DNA of 64,000 nucleotides from Poseidonocella sedimentorum (lineage in GTDB: Bacteria; Pseudomonadota; Alphaproteobacteria; Rhodobacterales; Rhodobacteraceae): NCBI RefSeq assembly GCF_900116005.1, contig NZ_FOYI01000006.1:62001-126000 (forward strand), written 5' to 3'. How positions within the stretch are numbered: the first letter of the stretch is position 1; every line of letters begins with the position of its first letter. The position numbers were made by a program, and so were the translations under genes. Below the pieces are notes generated by a model, which saw only the letters and a program-made list of their open reading frames with translations, ran no database searches and was not told the DNA's origin. Shown here one piece after another: positions 41,809 to 49,872 of this stretch.

Positions 41809-43167
41809 ATGGCCAAGGATATCCCACCCAAGCTTTTCGGCACGGACGGTGTGCGCGGCACAGCGAACACGGCGCCCATGACCGCCGAGATGGCGCTGCG
41901 CATCGGGGCCGCGGCGGGCCGCTATTTCCGCCGCGGTGGATCGGCGGCGCACCGGGTTGTCATCGGCAAGGACACCCGCCTGTCGGGCTACATGTTCGAA
42001 AACGCCCTGACCGCGGGGCTCACCTCCACGGGCATGAATGTGTTGCTGCTCGGCCCGGTCCCGACGCCCGCGGTGGGCCTTCTGACGCCGTCGATGCGCG
42101 CCGATCTGGGGATCATGATCTCGGCCAGCCACAACCCGCATCAGGACAACGGGATCAAGTTCTTCGGCCCCGACGGATTCAAGCTCTCCGATGACGCCGA
42201 GGTCGAGATTGAGGCGCTGGTCGCCGAGGGGGTCGAGCCCGCGCAAGCTGAGAACATCGGCCGCGCCAAGCGGATCGACGACGGCCGCTTCCGCTATATC
42301 GAACGGGTGAAAAGCAGCTTCCCGCAGGGCATGACGCTCGAAGGGGTCAAGGTCGTGATCGATTGCGCCAACGGAGCAGCCTATCGCGCGGCGCCCGAAG
42401 TATTGTGGGAGCTTGGGGCCGAGGTGATCCCGATGGGCGTTACGCCCAATGGCAAGAACATCAACGCAAATTGCGGCTCCACCAAGCCGCAGGCCGCCGC
42501 CGAGCAGGTCGTGGCCCATGGCGCGGATGTGGGGATCTGCCTCGATGGCGACGCGGATCGGGTCATCCTGATCGACGAGACCGGGGCGGTCGCGGATGGC
42601 GATCAGATCATGGCCCTGTTTGCCGAACGCTGGGCCGCCGAGGGCCGGCTTGCGGGCGGCGCGCTTGTTGCCACGGTCATGTCCAACCTCGGGCTGGAGC
42701 GCTTTCTCGCGGAGCGCGGGGTCGGGCTCGAGCGCACCGGGGTCGGCGATCGCTACGTGGTTGAGCGCATGCGCAGCGGCGGGTTCAACCTCGGCGGCGA
42801 GCAATCGGGACATATCGTCATGACCGATTACGCCACCACCGGCGACGGGCTCATGGCCGCGCTTCAGTTCCTCGCCGAGATGGTGCGCAGCAACGCCAGC
42901 GCCAGCACCCTCGCGCGGCGCTTCGAGACGGTCCCGCAACTGCTGCGCAACGTGCGATACGGGGCCGGAGACGCCCCGCTGGAGGCGGCGGAGGTCAAAT
43001 CCGCGATCGCGGCGGCCGAGACCGCGCTTTCCGGCTCCGGTCGTCTTCTCATCCGGAAATCCGGGACAGAACCGCTCATCCGCGTCATGGCGGAATGCGA
43101 GAATCAGGCGCAGCTGGAGCAGGTTGTGGGGCAGGTGGTCGAGGCGATAGAAACCGCCTCTCTATAA
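41809..43167 (+). CDS. glmM: Phosphoglucosamine mutase
   Basis: 452-aa enzyme interconverting glucosamine-6-P and glucosamine-1-P for UDP-GlcNAc and thus peptidoglycan and LPS. '[20 protein letters not shown]' at the N-terminus, the phospho-Ser in '[20 protein letters not shown]', the Mg2+ loop '[16 protein letters not shown]', sugar loop '[20 protein letters not shown]' and phosphate loop '[14 protein letters not shown]' are all intact. The start is MAKDIPPK at 41809, one base after the folP stop; the frame is open upstream inside folP but unrelated. Last gene of the folB-folP-glmM operon. Confidence 0.97.
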   Translation: MAKDIPPKLFGTDGVRGTANTAPMTAEMALRIGAAAGRYFRRGGSAAHRVVIGKDTRLSGYMFENALTAGLTSTGMNVLLLGPVPTPAVGLLTPSMRADLGIMISASHNPHQDNGIKFFGPDGFKLSDDAEVEIEALVAEGVEPAQAENIGRAKRIDDGRFRYIERVKSSFPQGMTLEGVKVVIDCANGAAYRAAPEVLWELGAEVIPMGVTPNGKNINANCGSTKPQAAAEQVVAHGADVGICLDGDADRVILIDETGAVADGDQIMALFAERWAAEGRLAGGALVATVMSNLGLERFLAERGVGLERTGVGDRYVVERMRSGGFNLGGEQSGHIVMTDYATTGDGLMAALQFLAEMVRSNASASTLARRFETVPQLLRNVRYGAGDAPLEAAEVKSAIAAAETALSGSGRLLIRKSGTEPLIRVMAECENQAQLEQVVGQVVEAIETASL

Positions 43168-43361
43168 AAAGTGTATACATATCATAGCCTTGAAAATTAG
43201 AGGCAAAGGCCTTGTGTCTGCGCACGTTGAATTTCCATGGCGTAAACAGTTTTTTTAAAGCTCCCCCACCAAGGTGCTCCCAAATTGGCAATCTGATGCG
43301 CGACCCATCCCGGGCCACGTCGTCGGCCTGTCTGAGCGCTACCGTGTCAAGGGATCCCCAA
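43168..43361. other. AT-richer spacer between glmM and the chemoreceptor gene
   Basis: 194 bp, visibly more A/T-rich than the flanks, with runs such as TTTTTTT near 43250 and a possible -35-like TTGAAT at 43227-43232 without a convincing -10. The chemoreceptor frame is open through most of it, but the sequence does not look coding. No terminator seen for glmM. Confidence 0.4.
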
Positions 43362-46300
43362 ATGCTGTCCAAACTGCAGAACATGTCGATCGGGGCAAAG
43401 CTCCCCATCATCATTTCTCTTCTTATCGTCGCTTCGATCACTGGGCTGAGCTACTTTTCCTATCAGAGCATGAGGTCGACCCTCGAAGAAGAGGCCGGAT
43501 CGAAGCTCGAAGGTATCGCCCAGCTTCAGGTCCAGACTCTCGAACAGATGCTCGCCGAGATCGAGCGCGACATTCAGTTGCAGGCCGGAAGCCCCGGGGT
43601 TGTTGGCGCGATGTCGGCCTTTGCCCGCGCCTACCAGTGGATTGGGGATCCGGCGTCGGAACTCCAGCAGATCTACATCACCGACAATCCCAACGGCACC
43701 GATGAGAAAGCGGCCATGACCGCGGCGGACAACGGGACATTCTACGACGCCGCGCATCGGCAGTACCATCCCGCCTTCCACGGTTTGCGCGATGCCATGG
43801 GCTATCAGGACATCTTCCTGATCGATGACGAGGGCAACATCATCTACAGCGTCTCCAAGGGCGTGGACTTCGCGACAAACCTTCTCTCCGGCCCCTGGAA
43901 GGACACCGGCCTCGCCGACGTGTTCCGCCGCGCCAATCAGGCCGCGCCCGATGGTGGCTCCGCCTTTGCCGACTTTGCGCCCTATGGTGCTGCCGCTGAT
44001 CTGCCGGCCTCCTTCATCGCACGCCCTGTCTTCGGCAATGATGGTGACCGGATTGGCGTCGTGGCCTTCACGATCCCGACCGAACGTCTCAACAGTGCCG
44101 TGTCCTCCACCGCCGGTCTCGGCGAGAGCGGGACCGCGTTCGTCATCGGCGGCGACCATCTTTACCGCACCGACACGCCCAAGTCAGAAGTGAACGACGC
44201 TCTGACCACCCGTCTCGATGCGGATGTCGTGAATCGCGCTCTGGCCGGGGAACAGGGGCTCGGTTTGTTCAACGACTCCTGGGGCAATGAGGTCTATGGC
44301 TACTACGCCCCGATCAACTTCGGCGGTGTGACCTGGGGCATGATCGTCGAACAGAGCACGGATGAGCTCTTCGCGGCCGTCGGCAAGACGCTTCGGGTCC
44401 AGATGATCCAGGGCGCGATCCTGCTCGCTGCGGCCATCGCCATCGGCATCGTCGTGTCCCGCGGGATCGCCATGCCGCTGCGGCGTCTGTCGGGCTCTGT
44501 GGCCGAAATCTCCGCGGGCAATTACGATGCCGAAGTGGCGTCGCAGGATCGCGGCGATGAGATCGGCCAGATTGCCTCTGCGCTGGAGTCCTTCAGGGCG
44601 GTACTGGCCGATGCTGAGGAAGACGCCCGAGACGCAGCCTTCAAGGGCGCGGCCTACGGTGCCTCGGCCTCTCCGATGATGCTCACAGATCTCGAGCACA
44701 AGGTGCTCACGGTCAACCCGGCCTTCGAAAAGCTCGTGGAAACCGCCGCCGACGATATCGCGACCAAGGTGCCCGGCTTCGATCCGGCGGCGATCGTCGG
44801 TCACCACCTCGATCTGTTCAAGGGTCTGTTCGGCTCCTCGGTGGCCGCGCTTCTTGATCCGGCCGTGCTGCCCAAGCATCTGAAGATCGACGCCGGCGAT
44901 ACCTCGCTCGAACTCTTCGCGGGCCTTGTCCGCGGCCGCGACGGCGAGCCGATCGGGTATGCGCTTGAGTGGAGCGACCGGACCGAAGAAATCCGCAATG
45001 AGACCACGCTCGAGGCGCTCGACAAGAACCTGTGCCGCGCGCTGATTTGCGTCGAAGGATCGATCAAGACCGTCAACAAGACGTTCTGCGAGGCGGTGGG
45101 CATGGATGAAGGCCACCTCCTTGAGCGATCCGCGACCAAGATGGTGTCCTACGACGACAGCGAAGGCAAGCAGAGTGAAATGTGGAGCGATCTGCGCAGC
45201 GGGCGCAGCGTTTTGGGCCGATTTGCCGTGAAGAGCGAGGATGGCAGCACACGTATCCTCGAAGGCAGCATCTCACCCGTACCGAACCAGCACGGTGAGC
45301 CCTCCGGGTTCATTCTGATGGGCGGCGATGTGACCGAAGCGCGGGCGGAAATCGAAGCCGCGGATGAGCGCCGCAAGGCGATGGCCGCCGATCAGGCACG
45401 CGTCGTCGACGGGCTGCGGGTCTGCCTCGAGCGGGTGGCCGAGGGCGACCTCACGGCCATGCTCGATACGCCCTTCCCGATGGAATACGAGCAGCTTCGC
45501 GAAGACTTCAACCGCGCCGTGACCCGCTTGCAGGATGCGATGCAGAACGTTGTCGCCAATGCGAGCCAGATCCGCGAAGAGGCCTCCGACATCAGCTCGG
45601 CCGTCGACGCCTTGTCGAAACGCACCGAGAGCCAGGCCGCTACCTTGCAACAGACCGCCGCCGCGCTGGACGAGCTGACCGCATCGGTCAAGTCCGCGTC
45701 GGACGGGGCCCAGCAGGCGGAGAACGTGGTCAAGGACGCGCGTGGCAATGCGGAAAACAGCGGATCGGTGGTCCGCGAAGCCGTCGAGGCGATGAAGGAG
45801 ATCGAGACCTCCTCGCAGGAGATTTCCAAGATCACCAGCCTGATCGACGATATCGCCTTCCAGACCAACCTGCTCGCACTCAACGCCGGCGTCGAGGCGG
45901 CGCGCGCGGGGGATGCCGGCCGTGGCTTTGCCGTGGTGGCCTCCGAGGTGCGCGAACTTGCCCAACGCTCGCAGGAAGCGGCGAGCCGGATCAACAACCT
46001 GATCACGGCGTCGGGCAATCACGTCAAGCGCGGGGTTTCGCTGGTGGATGCCACCGGTAAAGCACTGAAGGGGATCGTGGAATCGGTGATCGATATCTCC
46101 GGCCACGTCGGACAGATCGCGCAGGCTTCCGTCGAACAGGCGGGCGGCTTGCAGGAGATCAATTCGTCGGTCAACCAGCTCGATCAGGCAACGCAGCACA
46201 ACGCCGCGATGGCCGAGGAAACCACGGCGGCCTCGCAACTTCTGGCGCAGGAGGCCACGCGCCTGACCGACACGACCAAGCAATTCAAGGTCGGGGACAC

Positions 46301-46445
46301 GGCGGTGCTCGCCTCGGGGCGTAGCCCGAAAGTCGCCCCGGCGGCACTGGCACCAAAACCCGCGAAGGCCGCGGGGAGCCCGGCCAGCTTTGACGGATCG
46401 GCAGCTCTCAAGACCGACTTCGACTCGGATTGGGGCGACTTCTGA
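43362..46445 (+). CDS. Methyl-accepting chemotaxis protein with double PAS insert
   Basis: 1027 aa. TM1 (about 12-33), a large periplasmic sensor domain (about 35-345, Cache-like, 'GYQDIFLIDDEGNIIYSVSK'), TM2 (about 347-368), HAMP ('SRGIAMPLRRLSGSVAEISA'), two PAS-like segments (about 425-660), a second HAMP-like stretch (about 680-735), then the signalling domain with the hairpin 'DDIAFQTNLLALNAGVEAAR' and 'ASEVRELAQRSQEAASRIN'. The extreme C-terminus is 'DSDWGDF'; DWGDF fits the xWxxF CheR/CheB tether pentapeptide on an Ala/Pro-rich linker. Start MLSKLQNMSIGAKL is chosen; the upstream in-frame extension looks non-coding. Ligand unknown. A shared terminator follows. Confidence 0.92.
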   Translation: MLSKLQNMSIGAKLPIIISLLIVASITGLSYFSYQSMRSTLEEEAGSKLEGIAQLQVQTLEQMLAEIERDIQLQAGSPGVVGAMSAFARAYQWIGDPASELQQIYITDNPNGTDEKAAMTAADNGTFYDAAHRQYHPAFHGLRDAMGYQDIFLIDDEGNIIYSVSKGVDFATNLLSGPWKDTGLADVFRRANQAAPDGGSAFADFAPYGAAADLPASFIARPVFGNDGDRIGVVAFTIPTERLNSAVSSTAGLGESGTAFVIGGDHLYRTDTPKSEVNDALTTRLDADVVNRALAGEQGLGLFNDSWGNEVYGYYAPINFGGVTWGMIVEQSTDELFAAVGKTLRVQMIQGAILLAAAIAIGIVVSRGIAMPLRRLSGSVAEISAGNYDAEVASQDRGDEIGQIASALESFRAVLADAEEDARDAAFKGAAYGASASPMMLTDLEHKVLTVNPAFEKLVETAADDIATKVPGFDPAAIVGHHLDLFKGLFGSSVAALLDPAVLPKHLKIDAGDTSLELFAGLVRGRDGEPIGYALEWSDRTEEIRNETTLEALDKNLCRALICVEGSIKTVNKTFCEAVGMDEGHLLERSATKMVSYDDSEGKQSEMWSDLRSGRSVLGRFAVKSEDGSTRILEGSISPVPNQHGEPSGFILMGGDVTEARAEIEAADERRKAMAADQARVVDGLRVCLERVAEGDLTAMLDTPFPMEYEQLREDFNRAVTRLQDAMQNVVANASQIREEASDISSAVDALSKRTESQAATLQQTAAALDELTASVKSASDGAQQAENVVKDARGNAENSGSVVREAVEAMKEIETSSQEISKITSLIDDIAFQTNLLALNAGVEAARAGDAGRGFAVVASEVRELAQRSQEAASRINNLITASGNHVKRGVSLVDATGKALKGIVESVIDISGHVGQIAQASVEQAGGLQEINSSVNQLDQATQHNAAMAEETTAASQLLAQEATRLTDTTKQFKVGDTAVLASGRSPKVAPAALAPKPAKAAGSPASFDGSAALKTDFDSDWGDF

Positions 46446-46473
46446 TCCCCAAGGGATCCCCCGAAACAAACAA

Positions 46474-46501
46474 AAAAAGCCGCCCTCAGGGGCGGCTTTT
46501 T
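46474..46501. terminator. Bidirectional terminator between chemoreceptor and bactofilin genes
   Basis: AAAAAGCCGCC (46474-46484) pairs with GGCGGCTTTTT (46491-46501). The T-run on the plus strand and the A-run read as T on the minus strand allow termination of both convergent genes. Confidence 0.9.
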
Positions 46502-46521
46502 CATCTAAACTTGAGCTGGGA

Positions 46522-47028
46522 TCAGCTTGCGGCTTTTGGCGTCGCGATGGGCTCTGCCATGGCGGACTTGCCGCCAGCGTTGAGCGGATCATCCTGCCGT
46601 TGGACGGAGCCTTCGAAATGCGCGCCGGATTCGATGGCGATGGTCTTGTGGATGATGTCGCCTTCCACGCGCGCGGTGGAGGTGAGGCGAACCTTCAGCC
46701 CGCGGACACGGCCCACAATGCGCCCGTTGATCACCACGTCATCGGCGATCACCTCGCCCTTGATCGTCGCGCCCTCGCCGATGGTCAGCAAATGCGCGCG
46801 GATGTCGCCTTCGACCGTGCCCTCGACCTGAATGTCGCCCGTGGTCTTCATGTTGCCGGTCACGTGCAGATCCGAAGACAGCACGGAGGCAGGCGGCTTG
46901 GCCTTTGGGGCGGGGCGAGGGGTCTTGGCATCGCCGGCGCCCGTCGGCGCGGATCCCGCAGGCGCGCTCGGCCGAGGTGTTTCAGAGGGGGTCTTTGCGG
47001 GCTCGTTGATTTTGCTCTTAGAAAACAT
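46522..47028 (-). CDS. Bactofilin family protein
   Basis: 168 aa. A Pro/Ala-rich disordered N-terminus (about 1-45) leads into the bactofilin beta-helix (about 50-140) with repeating short strands: 'LHVTGNMKTTGDIQVEGTVE', 'LTIGEGATIKGEVIADDVVI' and 'RLTSTARVEGDIIHKTIAIE'. Bactofilins polymerise without nucleotide and scaffold local cell-wall enzymes. The start overlaps the M23 peptidase stop by 11 bp, the common bactofilin/LytM operon seen in bacteria where bactofilin organises peptidoglycan hydrolases. It converges on the chemoreceptor gene with a shared terminator. Confidence 0.93.
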   Translation of the reverse strand: MFSKSKINEPAKTPSETPRPSAPAGSAPTGAGDAKTPRPAPKAKPPASVLSSDLHVTGNMKTTGDIQVEGTVEGDIRAHLLTIGEGATIKGEVIADDVVINGRIVGRVRGLKVRLTSTARVEGDIIHKTIAIESGAHFEGSVQRQDDPLNAGGKSAMAEPIATPKAAS

Positions 47029-48355
47029 CTCTTGCAGCCTTGATGTAGCTCATGGGATTGACAGGACGGCCGTTCACATGGACTTCGTAATGCAGGTGTA
47101 CGCCGGTCACACGTCCGGACGCTCCCATATCACCGATCCGATCCCCGCGCGAGACCTTATCGCCCACCTTTACCCGGATTTTGGACATATGCGCATAGCG
47201 CGTTTCGATTCCGAATTGGTGTCTGATCTTCACGAGGCGGCCGTAGCCGGACTGCCAGCCGGCGAAGACGACCGTGCCGTCGGCGGTGGCGTGAAGCGGG
47301 GTGCCGTGGCCGGCGGCGAAATCGACACCGGAGTGCATCCGCCGCGCGCCGGTCTTGGGATCGCGCCGGTAGCCGAAGGGCGAGGTGAAGCGATAGGACG
47401 AGGCGACGGGCGTTGCGAAGGGCAGTTTCTCGGCCGCGATCCGGTAGAGGTTCAGGCGGTCGAGCTTGTCGAGGATCTTGTTGGCGCGCGCCTCGTCGGC
47501 GCCGGGCGCCTCGCCCATGGTCGAGAAGGTGATCGGGGTGAGCGGCCCGCCCTGGCCGGAATAGCCCCGGCGGACCTGATCGAGCACGGTGTCGGGATCG
47601 ACGCCCGCGCTGCGGAACATCTTGTCGAGCGGCTCCACCGAAACGGCCATCGCCTCCTCCAGCTGGCGGAAGATGAGATCGTTCTTGTCTTCCATAAGCC
47701 GGAGTTTGTGGGACAGATCCTGGGCGTGGCCGAGCGCATCTGCGGCGGCAGTGTGGATATCGTCGCGCTCGCGCGCGGTGTCGGCCAGCGCCTCGGAGAC
47801 AAGCTCAAGCGTCGCCGCCGTCTCGGCGGGCAGGGCGGCCACGGCCTCTGCGCCGCTTTCGCCGGTCAGGGAGGCTTGCAGTTGCAGAGCATCTTCGCGC
47901 GCCGCATCGCGTTCCTTCATCGCCGTGCGCAGGGTCGACTGGATCACGTCGATCCCCTTGGCCAGTTCGCGGTTGCGCTCTTCCGAAGAGAGAAGCTCGC
48001 CTTGCATCACCGAAACCTGTTCGAGCGCCGAGGCAAAGCGCTCCTGCGCGTCGAGTGCCTCGCGGGCGCGCGTATTCCGCTCTTCGGCCAGCGCGCTCAG
48101 GCGCTCCTGATAGATCGCGAGGTCGCGCTCGGCCTGATCGCGGAAATTGCCCGATCCGATGCTGTCCATGGCGAGGATCGCCGTCGCGACCACCGCCCAG
48201 CCGACCACAACCGCGCAGCCACTCGCGGCGAGCAGTTGCGAGCTGGGTTTGAGGCGAATGAAGCGCGTCTCGCTGTCGGACCGAAGGAAGATGCGCCGTT
48301 CCGGCAGATACCGTTCCAGCGCGGAATCAAGTCTTTGTCTGAAGCGAGATGTCAC
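47018..48355 (-). CDS. M23 (LytM-type) metallopeptidase with coiled coil
   Basis: 445 aa. A cytoplasmic N-terminus, one membrane helix (about 40-63, 'LLAASGCAVVVGWAVVATAI'), a long periplasmic coiled coil (about 75-230) and a C-terminal M23 domain. Zinc ligands are seen in 'GARRMHSGVDFAAGHGTPLH' (HxxxD) and 'GVHLHYEVHVNGRPVNP' (HLH), with 'TRYAHMSKIRVKVGDKVSRG' between, so the endopeptidase site looks intact, unlike EnvC/NlpD-type activators. It probably cuts peptidoglycan cross-links under direction of the adjacent bactofilin. Overlaps the bactofilin gene. Confidence 0.94.
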   Translation of the reverse strand: MTSRFRQRLDSALERYLPERRIFLRSDSETRFIRLKPSSQLLAASGCAVVVGWAVVATAILAMDSIGSGNFRDQAERDLAIYQERLSALAEERNTRAREALDAQERFASALEQVSVMQGELLSSEERNRELAKGIDVIQSTLRTAMKERDAAREDALQLQASLTGESGAEAVAALPAETAATLELVSEALADTARERDDIHTAAADALGHAQDLSHKLRLMEDKNDLIFRQLEEAMAVSVEPLDKMFRSAGVDPDTVLDQVRRGYSGQGGPLTPITFSTMGEAPGADEARANKILDKLDRLNLYRIAAEKLPFATPVASSYRFTSPFGYRRDPKTGARRMHSGVDFAAGHGTPLHATADGTVVFAGWQSGYGRLVKIRHQFGIETRYAHMSKIRVKVGDKVSRGDRIGDMGASGRVTGVHLHYEVHVNGRPVNPMSYIKAARDVF

Positions 48356-48544
48356 TGTCCGCTCCCCATGTCTTTGTGTTTATCGGCGCTCCGTAGTCCC
48401 CATAGGCGCCGTCGGCGTATGGATAACGGGCGCGGCGCGGCGCAGCAATGCTCTCGCGCATGGGAAGGCGGAAAATGCCCCGAATTGAGGGATTTGCGGC
48501 AGGTTTCCGCCGAAAATCGCGCCGCGCGGTCTCGGGCCGGGGCC

Positions 48545-49348
48545 TCAGGCGTTGGCGAGCGGCCAGTAAAAATCCGGCGGCAGGCCCGCTTCGGCGCGTT
48601 TTTCCTCGTTGAAGGGCGGCTTGAGTGCCCCGTGGAAATAGGTCTGGACCAGGTCGTGGAAGACAACCTTGGGGTCTTTTTCGTGGCGGCCGCAGAGGAA
48701 GTGAAACCACTTGGAGCCAAAGGCCACATGCCCGACCTCTTCGGCGTAGATCGTCTCCAGCGCCGCGACCGCGCTTTTCGCACCGGCCTTGCGAAAGATC
48801 CCGATCATCCCCGGCGTCACGTCGAGCCCCCGCGCTTCGAGCACCATCGGCACAACCGCGAGCCGGCCCAGCAGATCGTGGGCGGTGTCCTCGGCGGCGC
48901 GCCACATGCCGGCATGGGCGGGCAGGGCGCCGTAAAAGCTGCCCGCCTCTTCGAGGCAGTCGCACATCAGGGTGAAATGCTTGCTCTCCTCGTCCGCGGC
49001 CTTCACCCAGTCGTCGTAGAACCCCATCGGCATGGGCACATCGCTGAACCGCGCGAGAATGTCCCAATGCAGATCGACGGCGTTGAGCTCGATATGCGCG
49101 ACCGCGTGCAGCAGCGCGATGCGCCCCTCCGGGCTGCCCGGTTTGCGCTTGGGCACCTCGCGCGGGTCGAGAAGTTCGGGCTTGGCCGGCCTGGCCGGGC
49201 GATCGGGGGGCGCGGCCCGGCCGATCTCGAGCGGCGTGCCGGCCTCCCGCGCGGCAAACCAGGTCGCGGCATGGGCGCGCGAGAGGCGCGTTTTTTCGCG
49301 ACCCCCGGCACAGCTCAGCACCTCGACCGCCATCTGCGCGAGCGTCAT
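48545..49348 (-). CDS. DUF455 ferritin-like protein
   Basis: 267 aa. A helical ferritin-like protein with Glu/His metal-ligand candidates in 'LLHAVAHIELNAVDLHWDIL', 'ADEESKHFTLMCDCLEEAG' and 'ALETIYAEEVGHVAFGSKWF', the pattern of DUF455 (also linked with rhamnose-like annotations, without proven function). The start is ATG 49348, sharing one base with the bcp stop (TGATG); a GTG one codon earlier is the alternative. Likely a non-haem di-iron protein, but no reaction is known. Co-transcribed with bcp. Confidence 0.88.
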   Translation of the reverse strand: MTLAQMAVEVLSCAGGREKTRLSRAHAATWFAAREAGTPLEIGRAAPPDRPARPAKPELLDPREVPKRKPGSPEGRIALLHAVAHIELNAVDLHWDILARFSDVPMPMGFYDDWVKAADEESKHFTLMCDCLEEAGSFYGALPAHAGMWRAAEDTAHDLLGRLAVVPMVLEARGLDVTPGMIGIFRKAGAKSAVAALETIYAEEVGHVAFGSKWFHFLCGRHEKDPKVVFHDLVQTYFHGALKPPFNEEKRAEAGLPPDFYWPLANA

Positions 49349-49809
49349 CACAGCGCGCGCACCGCGTCCAGAACCGCCTCGACATGGCCCGCGACCTTCA
49401 CCTTCGGCCAGATCCGCGCGATGGTCCCCTCGGCATCGACCAGCACCGTGGTGCGCTCGATCCCCATGAATTTCCGACCATACATGCTCTTTTCCTTCCA
49501 GACGCCGTAGCGCTCGCAGGTGTCGCCCTCGGCGTCCGACAGCAGGATCACCCCAAGCGCGTGCTTGTCGCGGAACTTGTCGTGGCTGGCCACGTCGTCC
49601 TTCGAGACGCCAAGCACCTCGGCGCCCGCTGCTTTGAAAGCCGCGGCGCTTTCGGTGAAGTGGATGGCTTCCTTCGTGCAGCCCGACGTGTCATCACGCG
49701 GGTAGAAGAACAGCACAACCGCCCGGCCGCGCAGGTCACACAGGGAAATCTCGCCGCCACCGTCACGCGGCAGGGTGAAGTCAGGGGCCGGGGCGCCAGT
49801 TTCGATCAT
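49348..49809 (-). CDS. bcp: Thioredoxin-dependent peroxiredoxin (Bcp/PrxQ type)
   Basis: 153-aa peroxidase reducing hydroperoxides. The peroxidatic Cys (C44) is in 'YPRDDTSGCTKEAIHF'. The resolving Cys often found five residues later in Bcp is absent (Ile49); other Cys are at about 24 and 97 ('GDTCERYG'), so resolution may be by another Cys or intermolecular. 'KFMGIERTTVLVDAEGTIAR' is typical of PrxQ. No signal peptide. Divergent from the yhdP-like gene and overlapping the DUF455 gene by one base. Confidence 0.94.
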   Translation of the reverse strand: MIETGAPAPDFTLPRDGGGEISLCDLRGRAVVLFFYPRDDTSGCTKEAIHFTESAAAFKAAGAEVLGVSKDDVASHDKFRDKHALGVILLSDAEGDTCERYGVWKEKSMYGRKFMGIERTTVLVDAEGTIARIWPKVKVAGHVEAVLDAVRAL

Positions 49810-49872
49810 CGGTTTGCTCCTGCGGTATCAAACTTCGGTTGATCTTAGGGGTCTCGGGGCGAGAATAAAGGC

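Noticed and set aside
43212-43361. Upstream in-frame extension of the chemoreceptor (50 codons)
   Set aside because: The extension is Pro/Cys-containing with no similarity to receptor N-termini; MLSKLQNMSIGAKL gives a normal cytoplasmic start before TM1.
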